The notes: generated by a model from the letters alone, not told the origin. Shown: positions 18,408-28,128, counted from the first letter of the stretch. The stretch: DNA of 64,000 nt from Anaerostipes rhamnosivorans (GCF_005280655.1 NZ_CP040058.1:1025001-1089000), one strand, 5' to 3'. Program-made: numbers and translations.

Positions 18408-18591
18408 ATATAACCTCTTTCTGCTAAAGTGATGAAAATGTAGTGGCCTCATTGTTCTGACCTGGTTCCTCTTGGCTTTACAAAACAAGATCAAAATCGT
18501 ATAATAATACAAAACGAATATTATATTGTACTTGTATGATATAATAATATATTTTGTGCGTTATAATGTCAATGGGAAGGAGAGATTTATT

Positions 18592-19143
18592 TTGGATTCA
18601 ATGAATATGATCGTTGCTAAGAATATAAAAAGGATGCGGGAAGAAAACAAATTAAGTATGGAGGAGCTCGCAAAGTTGAGCACTGTCAGCAAAAGTATGC
18701 TTGCACAAATTGAACGAGGTGATGGCAACCCAACCATATCTACTTTATGGAAAATTTCAAATGGAATGAAAGTGCCGTTTGACGCTTTGACTGTCCGTCC
18801 AAAAAGTCCATATGAGATTGTAAAAACATCAGAGATTCAGCCAATACTCGAAGATAATGGAAAAGTTAAAAACTATTCAATTTTTCCGGATAATGAAAAC
18901 CGCAGATTTGCGGTATATTATCTGGAATTAGATGAGAGCAGTTATTGGGAATCTCAACCCCACTTAAAGGGGACCACAGAATTTATTACAATCTTTACAG
19001 GGGAAATTGAGATCTATGCTGACGGTCAGAGATTTATAGTTAAAAAAGGCGAGAGTATACGTTTTAAGGCCGATGCCATTCATTCGTACAAAAATATTGG
19101 AAAAGAAACGGCCAAGTTACACATGATATTATTTAATCCATAA
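18592..19143 (+). CDS. XRE-family regulator with C-terminal cupin domain
   Basis: About 183 residues from TTG 18592, with GGAAGGAGAG seven bases upstream; ATG 18601 is the alternative. The helix-turn-helix KLSMEELAKLSTVSKSMLAQ, then IERGDGNPTISTLWKIS, is followed by a cupin fold (GEIEIYADGQRFIVKKGES; DAIHSYKN). This class senses small molecules through the cupin. It probably regulates the divergent LysE exporter; the 184-bp intergenic region is very AT-rich and holds both promoters. A two-hairpin repeat starts directly after its stop codon. Confidence 0.9.
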   Translation: MDSMNMIVAKNIKRMREENKLSMEELAKLSTVSKSMLAQIERGDGNPTISTLWKISNGMKVPFDALTVRPKSPYEIVKTSEIQPILEDNGKVKNYSIFPDNENRRFAVYYLELDESSYWESQPHLKGTTEFITIFTGEIEIYADGQRFIVKKGESIRFKADAIHSYKNIGKETAKLHMILFNP

Positions 19144-19332
19144 GTATGACATTTTCCACATGATTTCCGTTCGGCTCTTAGAATGCCTCACTCCAATCAT
19201 GTAGAAAATGAACGTAATGTCTGCTGGACCATGTTGCTGCAATACTAAAGGCACCATCTATGATAGTTTTTCTCCATTGTCGGAAGGAGTCCTTTCCAGA
19301 GTCGACTGGAGACAATGGAGAAAAACTATCGT
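19144..19332 (+). repeat. Two-hairpin intergenic repeat, full-length copy
   Basis: The A half spans 19144-19210: GTATGACATTTTCCACATG, then CCGTTCGGCTCTTAGAATG, closing with AATCATGTAGAAAAT. A linker (19211-19261) follows. The B half is a perfect 20-bp inverted repeat: GATAGTTTTTCTCCATTGTC at 19262-19281 with GACAATGGAGAAAAACTATC at 19311-19330. It starts directly after the regulator's TAA. This is the clearest copy of the family. Confidence 0.85.
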
Positions 19333-19460
19333 ACTTATAAAAACTTTTGTTTACTTTTGTTCGGTTATGTATTGCACTATCATGTTACCTGTGGTAATAT
19401 ATAGCTATAAACACAAGGAAACAAAAATAAACGCAGGTGAACGAAATGGAGGGCTCAGAG

Positions 19461-20141
19461 ATGAAGATCACAGCAGAACAGTTGGCAAATATGGTGGATC
19501 ACACGAATTTAAAGGCGTTTGCAGACAATGGGATGTTTGAAAAGCTTTGCGGAGAGGCAAAACAGTATCAGTTTAAGATGGTAGCCATCAACCCGGCTCA
19601 GATAAAACGGTGTAAAGAATTGCTTCAGGGAAGCCCGGTGCATGTGGGAGCGGCGATCGGTTTTCCTTTAGGGCAGACAACACTGGAGTGCAAAGTCTTT
19701 GAGACAGAGGATGCCATTTCAAAAGGAGCAGATGAGATTGACTATGTGATCAACGTGGCGGAAGTAAAAAACAGGAATTATGAGTACATAAAAGAAGAGA
19801 TGGAGCAGATCACAGAGGTGTGCCGGAGGGCGGGTGTCACCAGCAAAGTGATCTTTGAGAATTGTTATCTAACCGATGAGGAAAAGAAAAAAGTGGCGGA
19901 GATCGCAAAAGAAGTAAAGCCTGATTTTATCAAGACATCCACAGGCTTTGGTACCGGCGGGGCAACGGTGGAGGATGTAAGGCTTATGAAGTCTGTGGTA
20001 GGAGATGCAGTGAAGGTAAAAGCTGCCGGAGGCATCCGGGACTTAGAAACTGCACTTGCTATGGTGGAGGCCGGAGCAGAAAGGCTTGGAACCAGCGCAG
20101 GTGTTGAAATCGTCAAAGAAATGCAGAGTCAAGGGAGGTAG
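19461..20141 (+). CDS. deoC: Deoxyribose-phosphate aldolase (DeoC), first copy
   Basis: 226 residues from ATG 19461, eight bases after GGAGGG (an upstream GTG at 19437 is less likely). DeoC/LacD-family TIM barrel: [28 protein letters not shown], the Schiff-base lysine in [14 protein letters not shown], and VKAAGGIRD. It cleaves 2-deoxyribose-5-phosphate, or a related deoxy-sugar phosphate, to acetaldehyde and a triose phosphate. It is followed after 4 bp by a Gfo/Idh dehydrogenase and then a DeoR-type regulator. That suggests a sugar-catabolism operon rather than plain nucleoside salvage. Confidence 0.9.
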   Translation: MKITAEQLANMVDHTNLKAFADNGMFEKLCGEAKQYQFKMVAINPAQIKRCKELLQGSPVHVGAAIGFPLGQTTLECKVFETEDAISKGADEIDYVINVAEVKNRNYEYIKEEMEQITEVCRRAGVTSKVIFENCYLTDEEKKKVAEIAKEVKPDFIKTSTGFGTGGATVEDVRLMKSVVGDAVKVKAAGGIRDLETALAMVEAGAERLGTSAGVEIVKEMQSQGR

Positions 20142-20145
20142 CACA

Positions 20146-21159
20146 ATGAAAGAAGTCAAGGTTTGTCTGATCGGATCAGGAAGGGCCGGCATGGTCCACG
20201 CACACAATTATACGGGAAGTGTTCCAAACGCAAGGATCATCGCAGTCTGTGATCCTATGGAGGAGACCGCAAAAAGTGCGGCAAAAGAACTGGGGATTGA
20301 ACTGTATTATACAGATTACAGAGAAGTCCTGAAAAATGAAGAGATCAATGCTGTCTATATTGTGACTCCCACAAAGTACCATAAAGAGATTGCCGTTGCA
20401 GCAGCTGCTGCCAAAAAGCATATTTTCTGTGAAAAACCGATGGCAATGAACGAGGAAGAGTGCGATGAGATGATCAAAGCAGCCGAGGAACATCAGGTCA
20501 AGCTTCAGATCGGATTTATGAGGCGTTTCGACGAGAGCTTCCAGGAGGCGAAGGCTATGATCGCAGAAGGAGAGATCGGAGATATCGTTCTGGTCAAGTC
20601 CCATTCCAGAGGACCCAGCAAGCCCAAAGAATGGATGTATGATATCAAAAAGAGCAACGGTCCTTTAGCAGAGGTCAGCAGCCACGACATTGACACGGTC
20701 CGCTGGTTTGCGGAGAGTGAACTGAAAAGTGTCTATGCCATCGGCGGGAATTTCAGAAATAAGGAGATCAAGGAGCAGTACCCTGACTTTTATGACAACG
20801 TGATCATGACCGGTGAGTTTGAAAACGGGATCCATGCCTGTGTGGAAGGGGCTCAATATGTCCAGTATGGCTATGATGCCCGAGTGGAGATCCTTGGAAC
20901 AAAGGGAGTCATCTGTCTTGGAGATATCCACGAAAAGAAGATTCTCACTTGTACGCCAAACCATGAGCTGAAACGCCCGACGACCCGGAGTTGGAAGTTC
21001 TTATTTAAAGATGCCTACTTAGCGGAAGACAGGAGCTTTATCCGTTCTATTTTAGATGATACAGAGGTGGAATGCAGCGGCCTGGACGGAAAAATGGCCG
21101 TGAGGATCGTAAAAGCAGGTAACGAATCCATTGTAGAGAAAAAGATTGTGACATTATAA
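20146..21159 (+). CDS. Gfo/Idh/MocA-family oxidoreductase
   Basis: 337 residues from ATG 20146 (AAGGGAGGTAGCACA upstream). A Rossmann N-terminus (VCLIGSGRAGMVHAHNY) is followed by the catalytic lysine K97 in FCEKPMAM. In the second active-site motif the usual D-x3-H appears as E-VSS-H (AEVSSHDIDTVRWF), an Asp-to-Glu change relative to the iolG at 61767. The family oxidises or reduces sugars and cyclitols with NAD(P). With deoC upstream and DeoR downstream it likely feeds the same sugar pathway; the substrate is unknown. Confidence 0.88.
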   Translation: MKEVKVCLIGSGRAGMVHAHNYTGSVPNARIIAVCDPMEETAKSAAKELGIELYYTDYREVLKNEEINAVYIVTPTKYHKEIAVAAAAAKKHIFCEKPMAMNEEECDEMIKAAEEHQVKLQIGFMRRFDESFQEAKAMIAEGEIGDIVLVKSHSRGPSKPKEWMYDIKKSNGPLAEVSSHDIDTVRWFAESELKSVYAIGGNFRNKEIKEQYPDFYDNVIMTGEFENGIHACVEGAQYVQYGYDARVEILGTKGVICLGDIHEKKILTCTPNHELKRPTTRSWKFLFKDAYLAEDRSFIRSILDDTEVECSGLDGKMAVRIVKAGNESIVEKKIVTL

Positions 21160-21184
21160 AGGGAGAGACTGACAGGAGGACCGT

Positions 21185-21943
21185 ATGTTTGCAGAGGAAC
21201 GAAAAGAAGAGATTATGAGACTTTTAAAGGAAAATAAGAGGGTGAGCAGTGCCGAGTTGTCCAGCCTCTTTGAAGTAAGCGGAACTACGGTCCGCACGTA
21301 CCTGATGGAACTGGAAAAGGCCGGGAGGCTTACGAGAACCCACGGCGGGGCTCTGTTAAATGAAGATATTTTAAATGTGGAAGAATCCATTGCCACAAGA
21401 AAGCAAAAATATCTCAGGGAAAAACAAAAGGCGGCCCAGAAAGCCAGAACAATGATATCCGACGGAGATACGATCCTGCTTGACAGCGGGACCACCATGT
21501 TAGAGCTTGCGAAGCTGTTAAAGGATGCAAAGAAATTGACGGTTGTGACCAATGACCTGCCTGTTGCAATGGAACTCCAGAAGATAGAGGGAGTTTACTT
21601 GATCCTGATCGGCGGGCATGTGCGGACGGCCTTTGAGAGCACTGTGGGCAGCATGGGGATGAAGTTTCTCGAAAACATATCGGTTGAGAAAGCATTTATG
21701 TCATCGGATGGGGTTTCTTTGTCCAAGGGTGCGACCACTCCCAACATAGACCAGGCAGAGATTAAAAAGGAAATGATGGCGGCGTCCGACCACAGTTATC
21801 TGGTCTGCGATACGTCCAAAATAGGAAAACGGACCATTTGTACTTATGCAAAGATTGAAGCCTTTGACGGATTTATCCTGGATGAATCCCTTCCCAATGA
21901 ATTAAAGGAGGCGTTTGAAAGCCTCGGCACTGTCATTTATTAA
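21185..21943 (+). CDS. DeoR/GlpR-family regulator
   Basis: 252 residues; ATG 21185 follows GACAGGAGGACCGT. The N-terminal DeoR helix-turn-helix (ERKEEIMRLLKENKRVSSAE; EVSGTTVRTYLMELEKAG; THGGALL) precedes a sugar-phosphate-sensing domain (DGDTILLDSGTTMLELAKLL; LIGGHVR; VCDTSKIGK). It is third in the deoC operon and is likely its phosphosugar-responsive repressor. Its last 11 bp overlap the convergent PfkB kinase gene. Confidence 0.92.
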   Translation: MFAEERKEEIMRLLKENKRVSSAELSSLFEVSGTTVRTYLMELEKAGRLTRTHGGALLNEDILNVEESIATRKQKYLREKQKAAQKARTMISDGDTILLDSGTTMLELAKLLKDAKKLTVVTNDLPVAMELQKIEGVYLILIGGHVRTAFESTVGSMGMKFLENISVEKAFMSSDGVSLSKGATTPNIDQAEIKKEMMAASDHSYLVCDTSKIGKRTICTYAKIEAFDGFILDESLPNELKEAFESLGTVIY

Positions 21944-22841
21944 AACATTGAAGAAATCGTTCATGGTCTAAGGATGCCCCCTTCTTTTCCACCACTGCAG
22001 CAGAGATAAGATTGGCTGTTTGGACCGCTTCTGGAAGAGAGCAGGCAAGTTTTCTAAGTGCGATAACAGCTCCTATGTGGGCGTCACCGGCTCCGGTGGC
22101 GTCCACTTGTTTTGCATTTCGGGACGGCAGAAAGCGGCCGTTTTCATGCTCCAGGCAGTAGGCACCCTTTTCTCCTAGCGTAATGACCACATCCTGTTTG
22201 GTTTTTGCAAAGATTGCCCGGGCGGCATGGTCTGTGTCTGCTGCGCCTGTGAGTGTTTGCGCCTCTGTTTCACTTAGATGTACGACAGGATGCAGAGCAA
22301 AAATGCGGTCCATCAGCTCCTTTGGCTGTTTTTCAATCCGTGGACCCGGAGCGTAATAGATCTGAATACCGGGATTCTGTTCTAAAAATTCAACGATATG
22401 TTCCCCAGTCTTTTCTTCAATCTCCAGGCCGCACACATAGACCGTGTCAAACTGTGAGACATCGATCAGATCAAACCATTCTTTTTGAAACAGATATTCA
22501 GCTCCGTGAAAGGAGGCGAAGGACCGTTCTCCTGAGGAATCTACAAAACAGTAACAACAGCCGTTTGGGGAATCTGGGACCGGAAGGGCCGGTGTGATCC
22601 CACGCTTCTTCCATTCCTCCCTGATAAAATCGCCGTAAATCCCGGTGCCGGCCGGGGAGAACAACAAATGCGGTATCTGGAAATGCCGGATGATATCGGA
22701 TACGTTAAAGGCACAGCCTCCGATACACAGCCGCTGATCTATAATATGCACATCTTCGCCGGACCTGGGCAGTCTTTCCACATCTATGATCACATCCGCC
22801 ACAGAAGAGCCGATAATTAAAACTTTCTTTTCTTGGTTCAT
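21933..22841 (-). CDS. PfkB-family carbohydrate kinase
   Basis: 302 residues from ATG 22841-22839, with ATGGAGGAAAAAAT upstream on the minus strand. It has the PfkB motif IGGCAFNVSDIIRHF near residue 40 and the anion-hole and catalytic motif VDATGAGDAHIGA near the C-terminus. PfkB kinases phosphorylate ribose, fructose, pseudouridine, nucleosides or aldonates; the exact substrate cannot be read. It diverges from a 2-hydroxyacid dehydrogenase and converges on the DeoR gene. Confidence 0.88.
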   Translation of the reverse strand: MNQEKKVLIIGSSVADVIIDVERLPRSGEDVHIIDQRLCIGGCAFNVSDIIRHFQIPHLLFSPAGTGIYGDFIREEWKKRGITPALPVPDSPNGCCYCFVDSSGERSFASFHGAEYLFQKEWFDLIDVSQFDTVYVCGLEIEEKTGEHIVEFLEQNPGIQIYYAPGPRIEKQPKELMDRIFALHPVVHLSETEAQTLTGAADTDHAARAIFAKTKQDVVITLGEKGAYCLEHENGRFLPSRNAKQVDATGAGDAHIGAVIALRKLACSLPEAVQTANLISAAVVEKKGASLDHERFLQCFNK

Positions 22842-22912
22842 ATTTTTTCCTCCATGTCTTATGATATAATAAAACATAAAAAAATCAAACAGGATAGAGG
22901 AGAATCGAAAAA

Positions 22913-23872
22913 ATGAGAAAAAAGATTTTGACCGTTGTTCCAATGAGTGATACATATAAAGAAAAACTGGAAGGGATTGCAAAGGACTGTGACATTACCT
23001 ATTCCTCCTATGAGGATGTGAACAGAGAAATGGTCCAGGAGGCCAATATCATCATTGGAAATGTTCCCGCATGGATGATCGGCATGTCTGGACGCCTGGA
23101 GCTTCTGCAGCTGAATTCCTCCGGGACAGACGCTTACATGGGAGTGAATATTTTAAACAGAAAGACTATCCTGACCAGTGCCACCGGGGCATACGGAAAA
23201 GCTGTGGGTGAGCATATGTTCGCCATGCTTTTGTCCATACAGAAAAAACTGCATGTGTACCGGGATAACCAAAACCGATGTGACTGGTCCGATGAAGGCC
23301 AGGTTCTTTCACTGACCGGAAATAAGGTGCTGATCGCGGGAGTTGGAAATATTGGACTGTCCTTTGCCAGAATGATGAAAGCATTTGATTCCCATATCAT
23401 CGGGATCAAACGGAGAATAGGGGAGTGCCCAGAAGGGGTCGATGAGCTGCATACGATGGAGGAACTGGATGACTTGCTGCCCAAGGCGGATGTGGTCCTG
23501 TCAATTCTTCCAAACACACCGGCGACAAGGAATGTTTTTGGAAGGCAGCAGTTTAAGAAGATGAAAAAGTCAGCTATATTTATGAACGCTGGACGGGGAA
23601 ATGCCGTAAATACGGAGGATTTGTGCAATGCTCTGATCGCAGGGGATATTTATGCAGCGGGACTTGAGGTGACCGATCCTGAGCCGCTTCCTCAGGAACA
23701 CCGCCTGTGGAATATTAAAAATGCGGTGATTACACCCCATGTCTCAGGAGATTTCCATCTGCCGCAGACCCTGGACTTTATTGCGGATATTGCAGTAGAA
23801 AATGTCAGAAGGTATCTGAATGGAGAGGAACTGTGTCATGTGGTAGATTTTCAGACAGGATATTGTAAATAA
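22913..23872 (+). CDS. D-isomer-specific 2-hydroxyacid dehydrogenase
   Basis: 319 residues; ATG 22913 after ATAGAGGAGAATCGAAAA. A C-terminal NAD-binding Rossmann fold carries VLIAGVGNIGLSFARMMKAF. The arginine-containing MNAGRGNAVNTEDL and the catalytic histidine in ITPHVSGDFH are present. The family reduces 2-keto acids or oxidises D-hydroxy acids (glyoxylate, phosphoglycerate, D-lactate types). The N-terminal domain is divergent, so the substrate is open. It reads toward the hydrogenase fusion and has its own start region. Confidence 0.9.
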   Translation: MRKKILTVVPMSDTYKEKLEGIAKDCDITYSSYEDVNREMVQEANIIIGNVPAWMIGMSGRLELLQLNSSGTDAYMGVNILNRKTILTSATGAYGKAVGEHMFAMLLSIQKKLHVYRDNQNRCDWSDEGQVLSLTGNKVLIAGVGNIGLSFARMMKAFDSHIIGIKRRIGECPEGVDELHTMEELDDLLPKADVVLSILPNTPATRNVFGRQQFKKMKKSAIFMNAGRGNAVNTEDLCNALIAGDIYAAGLEVTDPEPLPQEHRLWNIKNAVITPHVSGDFHLPQTLDFIADIAVENVRRYLNGEELCHVVDFQTGYCK

Positions 23873-23903
23873 TCATTGTAGTTCACTGGGAAATAATATA
23901 TAA

Positions 23904-23924
23904 TAATAGTAATCGTTACTAATT
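23904..23924. promoter_or_regulatory. Palindromic operator-like site before the hydrogenase fusion
   Basis: TAATAGTAA-TCG-TTACTAATTA forms an imperfect palindrome with perfect core arms AGTAA/TTACT, 25 bp upstream of the start codon. Its AT-rich dyad resembles PerR/Fur-type boxes in general form. This would suit a peroxide-handling enzyme but is only an inference. Confidence 0.35.
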
Positions 23925-23948
23925 ATATATTATTTAAGGGGGAAACCA

Positions 23949-25901
23949 ATGAGCAGACATTTACCAGTAGATGTAAGAGTACCAATCGACTGTGACAATC
24001 CATCTATTATGAGACAGGAAGAAAAGTGCATTCAATGCGGCCAATGCAGGAATATTTGTAAAGATTACATATCTGTGCTGGGAACGTATTCACTTTCCCA
24101 GACCGGGGACCGGGCAGTCTGTATCAACTGTGGACAGTGTGCCAACGTCTGTCCAGTGGAGAGCATCACAGAGACCTATGAATACCAGGAGATCAAGGAG
24201 GCTGTCAAGGATCCGGAGAAGATCGTGGTCGTCAGTACATCGCCTTCTGTCCGGGCAGCTCTGGGCGAAGAATTCGGCATGGAGGATGGTGCTTTTGTCC
24301 AGGGGAAAATGGTAGCGCTTCTGCGCGCACTGGGGGCTGACTATGTGCTGGATACCAATTTCAGTGCAGACTTGACCATTATGGAAGAAGCAAGCGAACT
24401 GATTGAAAGGATTACAGAGGGAACAAAGCCGCTGCCTCAGTTCACCAGCTGCTGTCCTGCCTGGGTAAAGTTTGCCGAGATATATTATCCAGAGCTTATA
24501 GACCATATTTCTACGGCCAAAAGTCCCATCGGTATGCAGGGTCCTACAATCAAGACATATTTCGCCAAAATGATGGGGATCGATCCAGAGAAGATCGTAA
24601 ATGTAGCACTGACCCCGTGTACTGCAAAGAAATTTGAGATCCGCAGGGAAGAGATGAAGGACGCAGGAGGATACCTTGGAAAACAGGACATGAGGGATAT
24701 GGACCATGTGATCACTACAAGAGAGGCTGCCCTGTGGGCTAAAGAAGAAGCTATTGATTTTCTGAGCCTCGAAGATTCAGATTTTGATAAATTCATGGGA
24801 GAAGGCTCCGGTGCAGGCGTGATTTTCGGAAACTCAGGGGGAGTCATGGAAGCTGCACTGAGGACTGCATATAAGTTCATCACAAAGAAAAAATCACCGG
24901 AATTGCTCTATGATCTGAAGTCTGTCCGGGGAATGGAAGGTGTCAAGGAGGCAAGTCTTGATATTGACGGGCTCACTGTCAATGTGGCAGTCGTATACGG
25001 TACAGCCAATGTAAGAAAGATGATTGAGAAGGTAAAGGCATCGGATAAACAGTATCATTTTATTGAAGTGATGACCTGTCCGGGAGGCTGCATCGGCGGC
25101 GGAGGACAGCCGAAGGATAAAGAATTCAAAGGTGAAATCATACAGGAAAAAAGAATCGAAAGCTTATATAATAGAGACAGCGGCATGAAGATAAGGGCCA
25201 GCCATGAGAACAAACAGATCAAAAAATTGTATGAAGAATTTTACGGAGAGCCGCTCAGTGAACTGGCGGAGCAGATGCTTCATACGATGTATCACGATAG
25301 GAGTGAGGAACTTGGAGAATCAAAAAACCTGGAGTCTGCCGAAGAAACCGTGGCTGAAAAAACTTATGTGTGCAGTGTATGCGGATATGTGCACCGGGGA
25401 GAGGAAGCTCCTGGGGAATGTCCGGTCTGTCATGTGGGGGCTGATAAGTTTCTTTTGCAGGAGAATGAAAAGACATGGGCGGCAGAACATGAGGTCGGGG
25501 CTGCCAAAGGTACGCCTGACGATATCATAGCTGATCTGCGCGCAAACTTTGAAGGAGAATGTAGGGAAGCAGGGATGTATTTCGCTATGGCTAGAAATGC
25601 CCACAGGGAAGGTTATCCAGAGATCGGACGATATTACGAAAAGGCAGCCAGGGAAGAGGCAGATCATGCAGCTAAGTTTGCCGAGCTTTTAGGAGAAGTT
25701 GTTTCTGATTCTACAGAAACGAACTTGAAAATGCGTGTGGATGCAGAGTATGGAGCTGCGGAAGGAAAAACGGAGCTTGCCGCATGTGCCAAAGCAGAAG
25801 GGCTTGATGCCATTCATGATACAGTCCACGAAATGGCGAGGGATGAAGCCAGACATGGGAAAGCTTTTGAAGGATATTTAGATAGGTATTTTAGTTTATA
25901 A
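23949..25901 (+). CDS. [FeFe] hydrogenase fused to rubredoxin and rubrerythrin
   Basis: 650 residues; ATG 23949 after TTAAGGGGGAAACCA. Two [4Fe-4S] ferredoxin sites come first (C27, C30, C33, C37; C58, C61, C64, C68). The H-cluster domain has all three signatures: TSCCPAW (166-172), TPCTAKKFE (222-230) and [16 protein letters not shown] (373-388). A rubredoxin follows (C475, C478, C491, C494), then a ferritin-like diiron rubrerythrin (520-650: [21 protein letters not shown]). The rubredoxin precedes the diiron module, as in reverse rubrerythrins. It could couple H2 oxidation to peroxide reduction. No membrane or signal sequence. Confidence 0.93.
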   Translation: MSRHLPVDVRVPIDCDNPSIMRQEEKCIQCGQCRNICKDYISVLGTYSLSQTGDRAVCINCGQCANVCPVESITETYEYQEIKEAVKDPEKIVVVSTSPSVRAALGEEFGMEDGAFVQGKMVALLRALGADYVLDTNFSADLTIMEEASELIERITEGTKPLPQFTSCCPAWVKFAEIYYPELIDHISTAKSPIGMQGPTIKTYFAKMMGIDPEKIVNVALTPCTAKKFEIRREEMKDAGGYLGKQDMRDMDHVITTREAALWAKEEAIDFLSLEDSDFDKFMGEGSGAGVIFGNSGGVMEAALRTAYKFITKKKSPELLYDLKSVRGMEGVKEASLDIDGLTVNVAVVYGTANVRKMIEKVKASDKQYHFIEVMTCPGGCIGGGGQPKDKEFKGEIIQEKRIESLYNRDSGMKIRASHENKQIKKLYEEFYGEPLSELAEQMLHTMYHDRSEELGESKNLESAEETVAEKTYVCSVCGYVHRGEEAPGECPVCHVGADKFLLQENEKTWAAEHEVGAAKGTPDDIIADLRANFEGECREAGMYFAMARNAHREGYPEIGRYYEKAAREEADHAAKFAELLGEVVSDSTETNLKMRVDAEYGAAEGKTELAACAKAEGLDAIHDTVHEMARDEARHGKAFEGYLDRYFSL

Positions 25902-25947
25902 GATACGGGGTGCCCTTTTGGGTATGTTAATTCAATATAGTACAAAG

Positions 25948-25980
25948 AAAGTGCATTGGTGGGATCCGATGCACTTTTTT
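25948..25980 (+). terminator. Intrinsic terminator after the hydrogenase fusion
   Basis: AAAGTGCAT (25948-25956) and ATGCACTTT (25969-25977), followed by a T-run. It isolates the hydrogenase gene as a single transcript. Confidence 0.85.
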
Positions 25981-26121
25981 GTACTACATAGAACATGTCC
26001 ACATTGCCCCTGGTCATCATGTTATATTTTTTATAGAGATCATGATCTAAGAAAGAGGAGCTGAAGTTTGACGTATATTATCATTGGCTTTATAAAGGTG
26101 AAAAACCAGGGGGTAAGGGAT

Positions 26122-26892
26122 ATGAATATTTGGGAAAACACAGTATTGACAGATCAAGGAAAGGCATTACAGGCTAAGCTTTTAGAGGGTGAGTCATTAA
26201 AGATCAGAAGGGTGGCTACAGGTTCAAAAAAAGTACCAGTAGTTGATCTGAGGCAGCAGACAAGTGTCACTGAGGGAGGATATGATATTACACTTCAGCC
26301 AGCCAGAACAGAAGGAGACACTGCAATTCTTCCAGTTTTGCTGGAAAATAGGGGAATGAAAGAAAGTTATGAATTATGGCAGGTAGGATTTTATGCAGCA
26401 GATCCAAAGGAAGGGGAGATCCTGTTTTGTATTGCACAGGCATCACAATCTAAAAACATCCCTTCGGAAGCGGAAAGTCCTGGTTTTTCTATTACGTGGG
26501 ATTTCTATTTCAATACATCGAATACTGTACCATTTGAAGTGAAACTAGAATCAGCGGGGTTGGTAAATATAGAATCGTATGAGATTCATACAAAAGCAAT
26601 CAGCAATGTGAACGACAGAGTTGACCATTTAAATGTGGATTTAGGAAATATAAATAAAAAGATAGATTCAATAAATGATGGCGGTGTCTTTGCAGGAGAT
26701 GCAAATACACTGAAAAACAATGGTGTATTTGTCTATAGGACGTTTACTGGATGCACTAATTGTGAGCCTAACAGTGTACTCATTTCTGCATTTACAGCTA
26801 ATGGAGACGTAGGTATGCAAATTCAGGCTGACTCAGGCTATAATTTTAAAACTCGAAGATCCTGGTATGGAAATTGGTCACCCTGGAAATAG
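26122..26892 (+). CDS. Phage tail-fibre-like protein, solitary
   Basis: 256 residues from ATG 26122 (GGGGGTAAGGGAT upstream; weaker than most sites here). The N-terminus MNIWENTVLTDQGKALQAKL resembles the N-terminal region of phage tail-fibre/tail-collar proteins. A short heptad-like segment (SNVNDRVDHLNVDLGNINKK) follows. The C-terminus, with YRTFTGCTNC and SWYGNWSPWK, looks like the knob-type ends of tail fibres and pyocins. No other phage gene flanks it, so it is a remnant or a domesticated particle part. The call rests on pattern memory. Confidence 0.55.
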   Translation: MNIWENTVLTDQGKALQAKLLEGESLKIRRVATGSKKVPVVDLRQQTSVTEGGYDITLQPARTEGDTAILPVLLENRGMKESYELWQVGFYAADPKEGEILFCIAQASQSKNIPSEAESPGFSITWDFYFNTSNTVPFEVKLESAGLVNIESYEIHTKAISNVNDRVDHLNVDLGNINKKIDSINDGGVFAGDANTLKNNGVFVYRTFTGCTNCEPNSVLISAFTANGDVGMQIQADSGYNFKTRRSWYGNWSPWK

Positions 26893-27057
26893 GAATTTAA
26901 TTAACTACCAGTATACTATTACATAAATGAATTCTTACAGGGTATATCATTATAAATCCAGAAAATATCAAGACTAATAAATAATGAAAATTAACTATGC
27001 TTACTAGCCTTTGTCTTTTTTTACTACTTTTTCAACAGAATATGTAATTCCCATTTC

Positions 27058-27086
27058 TTGACACGGTTTGTATATTAGAATACAAT
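27058..27086 (+). promoter_or_regulatory. Sigma-A-type promoter of the BASS transporter
   Basis: TTGACA (27058-27063), 17-bp spacer, TACAAT (27081-27086), 37 bp before the ATG. The remainder of 26893-27123 shows no other feature. Confidence 0.75.
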
Positions 27087-27123
27087 ATCCAAGAGAACTA
27101 TTTATGAAAGATGGAGGATACAT

Positions 27124-28113
27124 ATGAAAACCTTACAAAAAATCAGCAGAGTGCTGTCCAGTAAAACATCTGTTTTTGTTATTTTAGTAGCTATTGCAGC
27201 ATTTTTTGTCCCGGATATTTTCTCATGGGTTCAGGGAAATAATCAGAGTCTTGTTCTGGGAGTTATCATGTTTACGATGGGGTTGACACTGACAACAGAG
27301 GACTTCAAAGTATTGGCAAAACGCCCGTTGGACATTTTTATAGGAGCAGCAGCACAGTACCTGATCATGCCATTCCTGGCTTATGGAATCTCAACAATCC
27401 TGCGGTTACCAAATGAAATTGCCATTGGACTGATCCTTGTAGGATGTTGTCCGGGAGGGGTTTCATCCAACATTATGTCATATTTATGCCATGGGGATGT
27501 TCCGTTCTCCGTTGGTATGACCACGGCATCTACACTTTTATCACCGATTATGACACCTATGATGGTGCTCTTTTTAGCGGGGGCGAGAATAGAGGTCAAT
27601 GCAGCTTCGATGTTCATGTCCATTGTAAAATCTGTGCTGCTTCCGGTCTTACTCGGGTTTATCCTGAATACCTTATTTGGAAAAAAGAAAGCATTTAAAG
27701 AAGCGCAGCTGGTGATGCCTGGGATTTCGGTGATCGGCCTTGCTCTTATTGTCGGAGGTGTTATCGCGCTTCAGGGAGCAAACTTCTTTAAATCTGGCGC
27801 TGTGATCTTTGTGGCAGTACTGCTTCACAACGGTCTAGGATATGCACTTGGTTATGCAGTCGGTAAATTGACTGGAATGAACACGGCAAAGAAACGTACA
27901 ATCTCTATTGAGGTTGGCATGCAGAATGCAGGTCTTGCAACGAATCTTGCAACAGCTCACTTTGCGGCAGCACCTCAGGCGGCTATGGCTAGCGCTGTTT
28001 CCTGTGTATGGCATTCAATCTCAGGAACGATACTGGCCGGAATTTATCTTCAGAGAGATCAGAAACAAGAAGAGAAGATAGAACAAAAAGCTGCGGCAGA
28101 AGCAGAATCATAA
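27124..28113 (+). CDS. Bile acid:Na+ symporter (BASS) family transporter
   Basis: 329 residues with about nine to ten membrane helices; ATG 27124 after AAGATGGAGGATACAT. Family motifs are GVIMFTMGLTLTTEDFK, then LVGCCPGGVSSNIMSYLCHG, and the second crossover IEVGMQNAGLATNLA. BASS members move bile acids, pantoate or 2-keto acids with sodium. In gut Firmicutes the annotation often stops at the family, so bile-acid transport is not shown. It is a single-gene transcript bounded by its own promoter and a terminator at 28129. Confidence 0.9.
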   Translation: MKTLQKISRVLSSKTSVFVILVAIAAFFVPDIFSWVQGNNQSLVLGVIMFTMGLTLTTEDFKVLAKRPLDIFIGAAAQYLIMPFLAYGISTILRLPNEIAIGLILVGCCPGGVSSNIMSYLCHGDVPFSVGMTTASTLLSPIMTPMMVLFLAGARIEVNAASMFMSIVKSVLLPVLLGFILNTLFGKKKAFKEAQLVMPGISVIGLALIVGGVIALQGANFFKSGAVIFVAVLLHNGLGYALGYAVGKLTGMNTAKKRTISIEVGMQNAGLATNLATAHFAAAPQAAMASAVSCVWHSISGTILAGIYLQRDQKQEEKIEQKAAAEAES

Positions 28114-28128
28114 CATAATAAATTATTT

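Noticed and set aside
18508..18570. AT-rich dyad between lysE and the XRE-cupin gene as an operator
   Set aside because: Arms match only partly and the region is so AT-rich that chance pairing is likely.
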